A program made the position numbers and the translations under genes. Positions 1-8,944 of a DNA stretch of 64,000 nt are shown piece after piece. Every line of letters begins with the position of its first letter. Position 1 is the first letter of the stretch. The DNA is taken from the NCBI GenBank assembly GCA_964653285.1, contig CAZZEX010000019.1:1-64000 (forward strand), written 5' to 3'. Origin of the DNA: CAZZEX01 sp964653285. Lineage in GTDB: Bacteria > Chloroflexota > Anaerolineae > B4-G1. The notes under the pieces are model-generated. The model saw only the letters and a list, made by a program, of their open reading frames with translations. It did not search any database and was not told where the DNA came from.

Positions 1-40
1 TTGTCAGAAATTCCTTTGTATCCAGCACTGCCCCGAAATA

Positions 41-68
41 TTGAGAAGATACGTTAAAAGGTTATAAT
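41..68 (+). promoter_or_regulatory. sigma70-type promoter for the SRPBCC gene
   Basis: TTGAGA at 41-46, a 16-nt spacer and TATAAT at 63-68. The start site would fall near 75, giving a leader of about 30 nt that holds a strong AAAGGAGGT ribosome site at about 88-97 before the ATG at 104. Confidence 0.6.
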
Positions 69-103
69 CAGTACAGGCAAGGATTCCAAAGGAGGTAGGT
101 ACA

Positions 104-532
104 ATGGCTACCATTGAGCGCAGTTTCTTCGTCAAGGCCCCACCGGAGCGGGCTTTCGCCCTCCTGGCGGACCACGCCAACGACACCCAATGGCTGCCAG
201 GGATGGTGAACTCGCGGAACTTCACCGGCGAGTCCACCGATTACCAGTGGGAGTGGACCTTCAAGATGGCCGGCATCTCCTTCGACGGCACTGGTCAGGT
301 CATAGAGCACGATCCGCCTCGGCGGCACGTCGTTGAGACCCGGAGCGGGATCGTGAGCACCTGGGCCTGGACCCTGGAGCCGGAAGGGGAGGGAACGCGG
401 ATCTCCCTGCGGATGGAGTACACGGTGCCGGTGGCCGTCCTGGGCAAACTGGCGGAAAAACTCCTGCTGAGCCAGAACGAAAAGTCAGCCAACGAGGGCC
501 TGGCGAACCTGCAGCGTATCCTGGGAGAGTAG
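104..532 (+). CDS. SRPBCC/START-like family protein
   Basis: A 142-residue single-domain protein of the SRPBCC (Bet v1/START-like, polyketide cyclase) fold, whose members bind hydrophobic ligands in a deep cavity. Family-like features are the N-terminal strand IERSFFVKAPPERAF, the helix motif ADHANDTQWLPG, alternating strands around WEWTFKMAGISFDGTG, and a long C-terminal helix ending in EGLANLQRILG. There is no signal peptide, so it should be cytosolic. The start is fixed by a strong ribosome site about 7 nt upstream. It is transcribed alone, towards a truncated gene fragment on the other strand. The ligand cannot be predicted; related proteins are annotated as polyketide cyclase/dehydrase or aromatase-like without a proven reaction. 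Confidence 0.8.
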   Translation: MATIERSFFVKAPPERAFALLADHANDTQWLPGMVNSRNFTGESTDYQWEWTFKMAGISFDGTGQVIEHDPPRRHVVETRSGIVSTWAWTLEPEGEGTRISLRMEYTVPVAVLGKLAEKLLLSQNEKSANEGLANLQRILGE

Positions 533-590
533 GGACGGTTTCCCACACTGTCCTGAGCGGAGGTGGAACCGAAGTCGCATAGCATCGCCC

Positions 591-767
591 TCAGCGTGGC
601 CGAGGGTTCGCTTCCTCCGGCCCTCGCCGCAGGATCACCACCTGCGGGTGATCGTACACGACGAAACTCTCGTCCAGCCGTCCCAGGCGCAGCACAAAGG
701 GCGCTTCGGGCCGGCAGAGCCCAGGCAGCGAGAAGCCCAGGCCGGCCGCCGGATCGTCCACGCCCAT
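591..767 (-). pseudogene. C-terminal remnant of a DUF2298-like membrane glycosyltransferase
   Basis: A 58-codon open stretch on the minus strand directly after the stop of the giant subtilase and in the same frame. It contains LGRLDESFVVYDHPQVVILR, which resembles the extreme C-terminus (DESFxVYDHPxVxIF) of the large Chlor_Arch_YYY/DUF2298 or GT39-type membrane proteins of Chloroflexota. No transmembrane part survives, so this looks like the tail of a deleted gene. The ATG at 767 may be fortuitous; no ribosome site is seen. The family link rests on a short motif recognised by eye. Confidence 0.45.
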
Positions 768-794
768 TTCTCCGGCCTGTCCTCTTGATGCCCT

Positions 795-3700
795 TCAGCC
801 ATTGCGCGCGATAAGCGGCAGGTAGATATCCCAGCCAACCGGTATTTCCGCCATCGTCAGCGTCGTCAGCGTGACACTGACCGACTTGGTCGGATCACCC
901 CGCGAAGTGATGGTGATAGTGGCGCTGTCGGTATCGCCACCCACCGCACTCGTCGGGATATTCACCGTCACGACCACGTTCGCGCTCTCACCGGCCGCCA
1001 GCGGGCCGACCGTCGTCGGATCAGCCGCCGTATCCCAGGTGTTGCCGCCCACAGTCACGCTAAACATGTCGGTTGTGTTGCCGGCGTTGGTCACCTGCAG
1101 CGTGTAAGTCACTGTGGTGCCAGGATCACCGGATTGGACATCAGCGGACGGGGCCACCATCACGCCATAACCGACCACCGTCACTGGTGCTAAGACCTGA
1201 TAGCCGGTGTTCCAGACGGTATCGGTGACCGTGGCAGTGTTGACGATCAGGTCGCCCTGAGCGGCACCGGCCGGCACCGTGGCCCGGAAGCGTACCGGCA
1301 CCATACTCCGCGGGGCGACCATCCCCGTCCAGGTAATAACCCCGGAGGCCTCACCGCAGGAGCCGGTGCCGCAGAGCAGCGAGCCAGTCTCATAGGTCAG
1401 TTCCGGCGGCAGTTCATCCCCTACCTCGCCCGTCGTGGCCACAGCGCCAGCGTTGTGGACGTAGACGGTGTAGGTGACGGTGTCACCGGGCCTCCCCTGG
1501 GTCGGGTGCACTTGTTTGAAGGAAGCGCTCAGGTCGGAGTTGCGCGCCAGGAAGACCGCCTCCAGGTCATATAGATTCCCGTAGCCGTCGTTCAGGGAGG
1601 CCATGTTGGTCACTGGGGTCCGGTCGGGCAAGGGTGTGGTCAGGGTGACGGCGAAGGCAACACCGGCGCTGAGGTCGGTCGCACCGCCAGGGGGCAGGAA
1701 CAGGACGGCCAGGTTGTCGTGGAGGGAGCCAGGCGCGTTGCAGGCATAGTTCACGCCACTGGTGCCCGTGCCATCCTCAATGCCCGTGGTCGAACCGGAG
1801 CCCTCTTCAGCGCCCGCGTCCAGAAACTGGAGCAGGATGGTGCCATCGTCGTAGAGGATAGCCTCGAAGGTGCCGGCAATGGACCCGCCGCCCGGGTAGT
1901 GGTAGTAGTTCTCGTATTGTACCACCAGGCAGGCTCCGCTGCCGATGGGGCAAGAGGCGAAGGACTCATAGTAGGCCGGATCGTTGGTGTCGCCGGGGTC
2001 CAGGTCATCCCACATCAGAGCGATGATGTTGTTGGGTGAATTGGTGTTGGGTATGCAGTCGTTTGTATGTGCCCCCGACCAACCAGCCCCAAAAGAGAGC
2101 AAGCCGTTGCTGTTGATGTAGGTATCAGTCCACTTCGTGCCGTAAAAGTCGAAGGTGAAACCAACGCCGAAGGGGCCAGCGTAGTCATTGTCGCCCAGAA
2201 AGACGGGCGTGCCTGTAGCGCTGATGTCAACCCAGTTGAAGGTCACCCCCGGCACAGCCCCGTTGCCGTCCGAGTCGCCCCACTCGTAGTCGTCACTGGT
2301 GTTGACGTAGAGCAACGACCCCGTCCAGGTGATGACGTCGTTCACCGGGTCGTAGCCGCCAGTGCCCAGCGTGTAGGTCAGGCTGCCAGGCACGTAGGTC
2401 GTGTTCGCCGGGATGGGGTCGGTGAGCGTAGCCCCGGTGGCGGCTAAGAGGCCGGTGTTCTCCAGGATGAAGTCGTAGCGCACCACCTCGCCCACCGTTG
2501 CCTGAGTCCTGTCGGCCTTCTTTGTCGAGGTGCTCAGGTCCACCGGGTTGACCAGCGTGCCGGCGCTGCGCTCGACCGACCCGTAGGGATTGGCAACGGC
2601 GGCGGTGTTGGTGATCCAGGTGTTGGCCAGCAGCGGTGCTGTGGTGATGACGGCAAAGGTGACGTCGGCGCTGGGGATCATACCCGACCATGTGGCCCCA
2701 TCAGGCAGGAAGCCGACAGCCAGTTCGTTGTGGATGGAGCCCGCCGCATTACAGGCGTAGGTTAGACCCTGGGTCTCGGCGTAGTCCTCAATGCCGGTGG
2801 TGGAGCCGCTGCCCATTTCTGGCCCGACATCCAGCATTTGCACCTTGATGGCCCCATTCTCGTAGAGGATGATCTCGAAGCCGAAGTAAGTGCTACCACC
2901 GAAGTAGCGCACGCCGACCCACTGCACCACCAGGTAGCGGTTGGGGGCCGTGCCGAAGGTCTGGTAGTAGATACCGCCCTCCGTCACCAGATCATCCCAG
3001 ATCCCGGCAGTGAGGGCCGCGCTGCCGTCGGTGCTGGGCAGCGGGCAGTCGTTGCTCAGGTCGGAGTAGCCGGAGATGTCGAAAGAGACGAAGCCGTTGG
3101 TGCTGGCACAGAAGGTGGTCTCAGCGGTGCCGTAAAAGTTGAAGGTGAAGCCAATGGGCAAGCCGCAGTAGTACGAATCATCTCCCGTACCGGCGCTGGT
3201 ACCCGTGCCGCTGATGTCAATCCAGTTGTAGGCCACCCCCGGCACGACCCCGTTGCCGTCCGAGTCGCCCCATTCATAGTCGCTGCTGGTATTCACGTAA
3301 GTGCCGGGAGCCGGCAACGTCCCCGTCCAGGTGATGACGTCGTTCACCGGGTCGTAGCCGCCGGTGCCTGAGGTGTAGGTCAGGCTGCCGGGTATGTAGG
3401 TGGCGTTCGCCGGAATGGGGTCGCGCAGGGTGAAGGCGTCGCTGATGACCGAGCCGTTCTCGACGCGGATGGTGTAGGTCAGCACGTCACCCGCCAGGGC
3501 CTGGCTCTTGTCCACCCACTTGACACTGGGGGAAGCGTCGGGGACGCCCACCACGCTGGCCACGGCGTGGGTGAAGACCAGGCCAGCCCCGCTGTCGAAG
3601 GTGACGGTGTTGGCGATGCGGTCGCCGTCCGTCCAGCCGCCGGCCGCCACGTCCACGCCGAAGGTGAAGGCCAGCGGGTCAGCCTGGGCGGGAATGTCTC

Positions 3701-6700
3701 CGCTCCACTCCACCCGGTCGTCCGTGCTGTTGTAGGTGGCCCCGACGAGGTTGACGCCAAAGCCGGCGAAGGTCGTCCCCGCCGGGATGGGATCCACCAG
3801 GCTGGCGCTGGTCAGGTCAACGGGGTCGGAGTGGATCTCGACCGTGTAGGTGATACGCTCGCCTGGCTGTACCATGCTCTGCAGGACAGACTTGCCGGAG
3901 TCGCAGAAGGCGTCGCTCAGGCGGAGGGATTCGTTGACCTTGCTGCTGCCCACGGCAAAGATCCGCCCGGCAGTATAGGCCGACGCCGAACCGGCCCGAT
4001 CACCATCGTTCAGCGAGGATATCATTTCCCAGGTGTCACTGGTCGGGTCATACCGCTCGGCGCTGTTCAGGCCCCACCAGCCGTCACCACCGCCCGAGAC
4101 GTAGAGATACCCGTCCGGCGCTGCCGTCAGGCCAGGTGACTGGCGGCCGACGTTCATCGAGGCAGCGGTAAACCACGAGTCCGTCGCCGGGTCGTAGACC
4201 TCGACAGTCCTCAAGTTGGCCCAGCCGCCAGCGACGTAGATCTTGTCGTCCAGTGCAGCCGCGACAGCATAAGCCCGCCCGCCACCAGGCATGTTCGCCT
4301 TCTCAGTCCAGGTGTCAGTGACCGGATCGTACTCGTAGGTCTTGGCCGAGTATCCGCCGCCCGTGTCAGAGCCACCAAAGACGTAGAGTCTGCCACTATA
4401 GGCAGCCACCGCCCCGCCCGAAAGGGCCTCAGGTAGGGAAGCACCGGTGCTCCAGGAGTCGGTGGCCGGGTCGTAGATCTCCAGCACGTCCACGTAGGTT
4501 CCTCCCCCCACGCAGCCACCGGGGACGTAGATCTTGCCGTCAATCACGGCCGCCCCGATGTTGCCCCGGGCGGTGGGCATAGGCGCCATGACCTCCCACC
4601 GGCCGGTGCAGGCATTGTAGCGTTCGTTCGCACCTGTCACGTTCCCACCAATAGCATAGTAGTAAATATCACCAGGTAGGCTGGCAGCCGCCAGCCGGTA
4701 GCGCGGCGTGGGCATCGGCGTCTCGACCTGCCACTGCGGGGAGGCCACCGTCGTCACGTCGGCACTCGCACTGGGCGTGCCTGCCGGGTAGCGGGAGGCT
4801 GTGACGGTGACGATGTCCTGATCGCCCGTGTCCGCCGTCGCCGGGATGTCCACTTCCAGGGTCAGTTCCTGCAGGCTGCAGGGCGGCATACCCGGCACCA
4901 GCGTTACCTCGGTGGTGCCGCTGAGCATGCGGGTTGGCCAGACGTTGCCCGCCAGGCTCAGCTCGAAGGCGGCCGTCCCGGAACCGGTGTTGACGATCTG
5001 GCAATCGTAAGTAACCGTATCCCCTCCTTCGCCTACCTGGCGCGAGGGCGTGGTGGACACGCTGACGCCGTAGGTTGGCTTGGTACCCATCACCCAGCCG
5101 ATGCTGCGGTCCAGTACTTCGGCGATGGCGGGAGCACGGCTGCCGGTCCGGGGGCCGATGTTCTCGTAGCCCAGAGTGAAGTAGACCGCGCGATAGGATG
5201 CGTCGCACGGGGCCACCGCCAGAGCCGCGATGCCATTGCCATTATCGTAAGTCAGCACCGGAAGAGCCGCGCCGTCTTCAGGAACCACCGCATCGGGGGA
5301 AAGATCGGTCATTCCATTGGCATAGCCGTGCAGACTGGCATTGGTGATCTCCAGGTTCAGGCCAGCCAAAAAGCCCTGCCCGGAGACGGTCTCGCCCTCG
5401 CCAGCGGCGGCATCCATCACGTGGTCAGCGTGCAGGTAGTCGTCGTAGAAGGTCATCCCATCGTCTTCATATCCCAGGTCCTGTCCGGATATGATGAGCC
5501 ATCCGCCGTTGTCCAGGTAATCCATCAGTTCATCGTCGGCGCCCATGTTCACGGTGCTGCCGGTCGTCCCCCACCCACCGCCGCCATGGGCCCACATGAC
5601 CAGATCGTAGGAGTCGAGGGTGGTGATTGATGGGATGCCGTAGCCGAGGCTGCCGTCCGGCATCACCTGCGTGTCGTCGAACGTGGTGTACTGTACCTTC
5701 CACAGGTCATACAGGTAATTCTCCTGATCCAAACCCCATTGGAAGAAGCCGTGCACCGGCCAGCCCACAAACCAACCAGCGTAGGCGTCGGCGTCCACCA
5801 AAAGAATAGTGGGCGCGGGAGTCATCGAGAAATCGTGGGTCGAGCCAGCGGAGGCGACCCTCACGTCTTCCCGCAGTACCCGATAGCCGGTCGCCTCCAC
5901 CACCAGCCCGTGGGTGCCTACCGGTAAGATCAGCGTGTAGGCTCCGTCGGCCCCGGTGACATAGTGGACCGCCGGGCTGGCGTCCACGTAGACCAGCGCC
6001 CCGCTGATGGGCGTGGTGCCGCTGAGCACCTTGCCGGTCAGCGTGGCAGCCGGCATCGCGACCAGCGAGAAATCGGCGATGGACAGCGCGCCAGTGATCA
6101 CCGTCTGGCCAGGGAAGGTGTCGCTGTAGTAACCCCAGGCTTCCACGATGACGTCGTAGATGCCGGCCGGCACGGTGGTCGAGTACTGGCCGCTGGCACC
6201 GGTCTCCGTGGTAAAGACATCACCGGGGTTAGCGCCAGTGACGGCGGCCCCTTCGATGGAGGCACTGGTGCCGGCGTCGGTGACGGTGCCCCGCAGGTCA
6301 CCGGCGGAGCGGACCCAACGCACTCCGTTGTAGGCATCAATCCGTCCGTAACCGTAGTCGTCGTCGGGCCCCGGGTCGCCCAGGTCCACCGCCGTGTACT
6401 CCATGAACCGTTCCAGTTCATCCACGTTAAAGTCGCGGTAGCCATCCTGGAGATCGGCGGAGACCATGAGAGCGATGAGGCCTGCCACGTGAGGCGCGGC
6501 CATAGAGGTACCCGACCATGTAGGACCGGAATAGCCACCACCAGGCACAGTGGAGTTGACGTTCACGCCCGGGGCGGAGAGTTCCGGTTTCTGCTCCCCC
6601 TCATAGAAGGAGGGACCCCGTCCGCTGAAGGAAGCAACGTTGTCGTCTACGTCCGTCGCCCCGACGGTGATGGCCTCTGGCGCATTGCCCGGGGCACCGA

Positions 6701-8015
6701 TGGAGCCAGCGCTGGCCGAGGGGTTGCCGGAGGCAAAGACGGGGGCCACCCCTGCCGCCCGCAGGGCCTGGATGGCCGGACGGAAGGTGTCGTCGGCTGG
6801 GTTGGCGCTGCCCCACGAGTTGTTGACCACGTCGGGAGCCTTAGAGCAGTCGGCCGTGGCGAGGGCACCGCTCAGGTCGGTGGGGCACATCATCCACTGG
6901 AAGGCTTTGTTGCCCATGATGTCGTCCGCAACAGAACCCGCAACGCCCAGTTCGTTCATAGAGATGGCGACCCACTTGGCGCCGGGGGCCATGCCCACCT
7001 GGGTGCCCGGGGTGCCGCCATCGCCGACCATCGTGCCCATCGTGTGGGTGCCATGAGCACCAAAGTCAAAGGGCGCTGTGGATCGGCTGGGGCCCAGGTC
7101 ACCGCCAGCGTAGAGATTGGGGTCAGGATCGAACCAGTTGTAGTTGTGATCGAAGCCAGACGGGCTGTAGCCACGGTACTGGGATTGCAGAGCCGGGTGC
7201 GTCCAGTCCACACCGGTGTCAATGCCGGCCACCACCGCACCTTCGCCGGTGATGCCGAACTCACTCCACACCCGCTCGGCGTCCACCAGGTCAATGTTCC
7301 AGTTGTCCGAGTGCAGGCTGCCCAGATCACTAGCCGGAGAACCGGCCGCTTTCCCGCTATCCCAGAGGGGCACGAGGGGATAGTTGGCCACGATGCGCTC
7401 CACGTCGTCCCGCTGGGCCATCTTGATGATCGTGTCCAGGCCCCCCTCGACGGCAAAGCCGTTGAAGATGTAGAAGGGCTGGTAAGAAGCCACGTCCCCT
7501 CGACTCATCTGCGCACCCAGGAGCGCCTTTACCGGCCCTTGGGTGGCCTGTGCTGTGCTGACCAGCGTGTCAAAGACCGCCGCGCGCCGCTCTACTCGGG
7601 TGGCAAAGCGCTGTTGGGCGATGGTGCTCAGATTCGCCTTGGCCTCAAGGTAGACGAGGAAACGGGTCTTTTCCAGAGGCTTGCGCTCGGCAGGGGCGAC
7701 GTCCGCCTGATCGGGACCACTGCTCAGATGGGCAGGGATAACCTCGCCCCGGAGTTCGGCCAGGATGCGGGGATCCACCTTGGCCTGGATGTCTGGCGGC
7801 AAGGTTTCCCACTCTACGTCCGAATCAGGTGGCTGGACAGCCACTGCCTCCCCCGCCTCAGACGACGGAGGCTGCTGCACCATCCACCCCAGCACAGGGG
7901 CCTCAGCGACGGAAGTCGTGGGAGGCGCTGCCTGTGCGAAGGGTATTGTCACTGCCACGCTGAGAACGATCAGCGCGGCCATCGCTCTCCCTGATGATGA
8001 GGTTCTGCGTATCAT
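795..8015 (-). CDS. giant secreted subtilase (S8) with Kelch and DUF11-like repeats
   Basis: A 2406-residue secreted serine protease. A signal peptide covers about residues 1-30 (ALIVLSVAVTIPFAQA) and a propeptide runs to about 215. The S8 catalytic domain follows, with Asp266 (GIDTGVD), His321 (HGTHTMG) and Ser504 (GTSMAAPH). After it come two carboxypeptidase-regulatory-like beta domains (about 570-720), a region beginning ILLVDADAYAGWF (about 725-960), five to six Kelch repeats (about 1100-1320) with paired motifs such as IYVAGGW and VEVYDPATDSW, and several DUF11-like units (NTATV, TDPIPANTTY) with repeated LSFD-type beta modules. The tail IYLPLIARNG is the C-terminal signature often seen on Anaerolineae secreted proteins. 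A GAGGAGG ribosome site precedes the ATG. Probably an extracellular or surface protease acting on proteins in the environment; the substrate is unknown. No neighbour shares an obvious function. Confidence 0.9.
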   Translation of the reverse strand: MIRRTSSSGRAMAALIVLSVAVTIPFAQAAPPTTSVAEAPVLGWMVQQPPSSEAGEAVAVQPPDSDVEWETLPPDIQAKVDPRILAELRGEVIPAHLSSGPDQADVAPAERKPLEKTRFLVYLEAKANLSTIAQQRFATRVERRAAVFDTLVSTAQATQGPVKALLGAQMSRGDVASYQPFYIFNGFAVEGGLDTIIKMAQRDDVERIVANYPLVPLWDSGKAAGSPASDLGSLHSDNWNIDLVDAERVWSEFGITGEGAVVAGIDTGVDWTHPALQSQYRGYSPSGFDHNYNWFDPDPNLYAGGDLGPSRSTAPFDFGAHGTHTMGTMVGDGGTPGTQVGMAPGAKWVAISMNELGVAGSVADDIMGNKAFQWMMCPTDLSGALATADCSKAPDVVNNSWGSANPADDTFRPAIQALRAAGVAPVFASGNPSASAGSIGAPGNAPEAITVGATDVDDNVASFSGRGPSFYEGEQKPELSAPGVNVNSTVPGGGYSGPTWSGTSMAAPHVAGLIALMVSADLQDGYRDFNVDELERFMEYTAVDLGDPGPDDDYGYGRIDAYNGVRWVRSAGDLRGTVTDAGTSASIEGAAVTGANPGDVFTTETGASGQYSTTVPAGIYDVIVEAWGYYSDTFPGQTVITGALSIADFSLVAMPAATLTGKVLSGTTPISGALVYVDASPAVHYVTGADGAYTLILPVGTHGLVVEATGYRVLREDVRVASAGSTHDFSMTPAPTILLVDADAYAGWFVGWPVHGFFQWGLDQENYLYDLWKVQYTTFDDTQVMPDGSLGYGIPSITTLDSYDLVMWAHGGGGWGTTGSTVNMGADDELMDYLDNGGWLIISGQDLGYEDDGMTFYDDYLHADHVMDAAAGEGETVSGQGFLAGLNLEITNASLHGYANGMTDLSPDAVVPEDGAALPVLTYDNGNGIAALAVAPCDASYRAVYFTLGYENIGPRTGSRAPAIAEVLDRSIGWVMGTKPTYGVSVSTTPSRQVGEGGDTVTYDCQIVNTGSGTAAFELSLAGNVWPTRMLSGTTEVTLVPGMPPCSLQELTLEVDIPATADTGDQDIVTVTASRYPAGTPSASADVTTVASPQWQVETPMPTPRYRLAAASLPGDIYYYAIGGNVTGANERYNACTGRWEVMAPMPTARGNIGAAVIDGKIYVPGGCVGGGTYVDVLEIYDPATDSWSTGASLPEALSGGAVAAYSGRLYVFGGSDTGGGYSAKTYEYDPVTDTWTEKANMPGGGRAYAVAAALDDKIYVAGGWANLRTVEVYDPATDSWFTAASMNVGRQSPGLTAAPDGYLYVSGGGDGWWGLNSAERYDPTSDTWEMISSLNDGDRAGSASAYTAGRIFAVGSSKVNESLRLSDAFCDSGKSVLQSMVQPGERITYTVEIHSDPVDLTSASLVDPIPAGTTFAGFGVNLVGATYNSTDDRVEWSGDIPAQADPLAFTFGVDVAAGGWTDGDRIANTVTFDSGAGLVFTHAVASVVGVPDASPSVKWVDKSQALAGDVLTYTIRVENGSVISDAFTLRDPIPANATYIPGSLTYTSGTGGYDPVNDVITWTGTLPAPGTYVNTSSDYEWGDSDGNGVVPGVAYNWIDISGTGTSAGTGDDSYYCGLPIGFTFNFYGTAETTFCASTNGFVSFDISGYSDLSNDCPLPSTDGSAALTAGIWDDLVTEGGIYYQTFGTAPNRYLVVQWVGVRYFGGSTYFGFEIILYENGAIKVQMLDVGPEMGSGSTTGIEDYAETQGLTYACNAAGSIHNELAVGFLPDGATWSGMIPSADVTFAVITTAPLLANTWITNTAAVANPYGSVERSAGTLVNPVDLSTSTKKADRTQATVGEVVRYDFILENTGLLAATGATLTDPIPANTTYVPGSLTYTLGTGGYDPVNDVITWTGSLLYVNTSDDYEWGDSDGNGAVPGVTFNWVDISATGTPVFLGDNDYAGPFGVGFTFDFYGTKWTDTYINSNGLLSFGAGWSGAHTNDCIPNTNSPNNIIALMWDDLDPGDTNDPAYYESFASCPIGSGACLVVQYENYYHYPGGGSIAGTFEAILYDDGTILLQFLDAGAEEGSGSTTGIEDGTGTSGVNYACNAPGSLHDNLAVLFLPPGGATDLSAGVAFAVTLTTPLPDRTPVTNMASLNDGYGNLYDLEAVFLARNSDLSASFKQVHPTQGRPGDTVTYTVYVHNAGAVATTGEVGDELPPELTYETGSLLCGTGSCGEASGVITWTGMVAPRSMVPVRFRATVPAGAAQGDLIVNTATVTDTVWNTGYQVLAPVTVVGYGVMVAPSADVQSGDPGTTVTYTLQVTNAGNTTDMFSVTVGGNTWDTAADPTTVGPLAAGESANVVVTVNIPTSAVGGDTDSATITITSRGDPTKSVSVTLTTLTMAEIPVGWDIYLPLIARNG

Positions 8016-8317
8016 TTGTGCCCTCCTCGCTACGCACTAAAACGCCCGCCGCACCGTTCGGCTGAACGCTCACGGCGAAGCCTTGACGGCCGGCGGGCAT
8101 TGTAGTAGTTGACATTCATCGCCGAGGCGCTCCCACTACGCTGGCTGCTGCCTCGAGATCAGTATAACCCTGAGGCATTTACGTTTGTGGGGACATCTAC
8201 CAGTCTAGCACAAGCCCCCTCGAAAGTCAAGGGGTTCCCGCTTTTTTTGATCTTGACGCGGGCTGGCCATCGCCGCCCAACTTTTCAGAACCCGCCCCCT
8301 GTGGTACACTGCTACAA
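8016..8317. other. intergenic region between divergent genes
   Basis: About 300 nt between the start of the minus-strand subtilase and the plus-strand folate gene. The part next to the subtilase is its GC-rich 5' leader, with an 8-bp inverted repeat (GCCCGCCG near 8043, CGGCGGGC near 8092) that may fold in the mRNA. A promoter for the plus-strand gene is at 8282-8310. No gene or clear subtilase promoter is seen. Confidence 0.5.
8282..8310 (+). promoter_or_regulatory. possible promoter giving a near-leaderless folate-gene mRNA
   Basis: TTTTCA at 8282-8287, 17-nt spacer, TACACT at 8305-8310. The ATG lies at 8318, about where transcription would begin, and no ribosome site precedes it, so the transcript may be leaderless. 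Confidence 0.35.
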
Positions 8318-8893
8318 ATGGATAAGCCACAACTCCGCCGTCACTTCCGCTCCCTTCGAGAGCGTCTCCTCGCTGAGGAGGTCGCTGATGCTTCCACTGC
8401 CCTCTGCCGGCGGCTGGCAAGTTGGGCAGTGTTGCAAGAGACAGAAGTCGTCCTCACTTATCTGGCCTTCTGCAACGAGCTTGACCCGAGTCTCCTCTTC
8501 AACCTCCTCCCCCATGTCCACTGGGTCGTCCCCCGCACCGAGGGGCGGCGACTGGTGCTCCACCCCTACGATCCCACCCGCCTGGTCCGCCACCGCTTTG
8601 GCATGCTGGAACCCGCAGCGGACCTTCCGGTGGTGAACCCCACCGTCCTCGACCTGGTGCTGGTGCCCGGCGTGGCCTTCGACCGGCGGGGGGGACGGAT
8701 GGGGTTCGGTGGGGGGTACTACGATCGCTTTCTCCCCACCACGCCGGCCCTGCGCGTGGGGGTAACCTACGACTGCTGCCTGATTGATGAACTGCCCTGT
8801 AGTGAATACGACCGGAGGATGGACTGGGTGGTGACGCCAACCCAGAAGATCTACTGCACGCCATTGTGGAGGGCTGAATGTGCTCCCTCCTGA
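8318..8893 (+). CDS. 5-formyltetrahydrofolate cyclo-ligase
   Basis: A 191-residue protein of the 5-FCL/YgfA/MTHFS family, which uses ATP to convert 5-formyl-THF (folinate) to 5,10-methenyl-THF and so clears an inhibitory folate. The N-terminal basic helix (LRRHFRSLRERL) and the diagnostic C-terminal motif are present: LVPGVAFDRRGGRMGFGGGY followed by YDRFL. Length matches the usual 180-200 residues. It is monocistronic and converges on the M24 peptidase gene; the 50 nt between their ends contain no strong terminator. Confidence 0.92.
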   Translation: MDKPQLRRHFRSLRERLLAEEVADASTALCRRLASWAVLQETEVVLTYLAFCNELDPSLLFNLLPHVHWVVPRTEGRRLVLHPYDPTRLVRHRFGMLEPAADLPVVNPTVLDLVLVPGVAFDRRGGRMGFGGGYYDRFLPTTPALRVGVTYDCCLIDELPCSEYDRRMDWVVTPTQKIYCTPLWRAECAPS

Positions 8894-8944
8894 CCTGGGG
8901 CGGGACCCTGGTGACGCCGTGGCTGACAAAACAGGCCGCTTAGA

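Noticed and set aside
5964..7994. 676-codon plus-strand open frame antisense to the giant subtilase
   Set aside because: Mirror of a high-GC gene with clear protease motifs; composition is histidine/arginine/glycine-rich with no domain.
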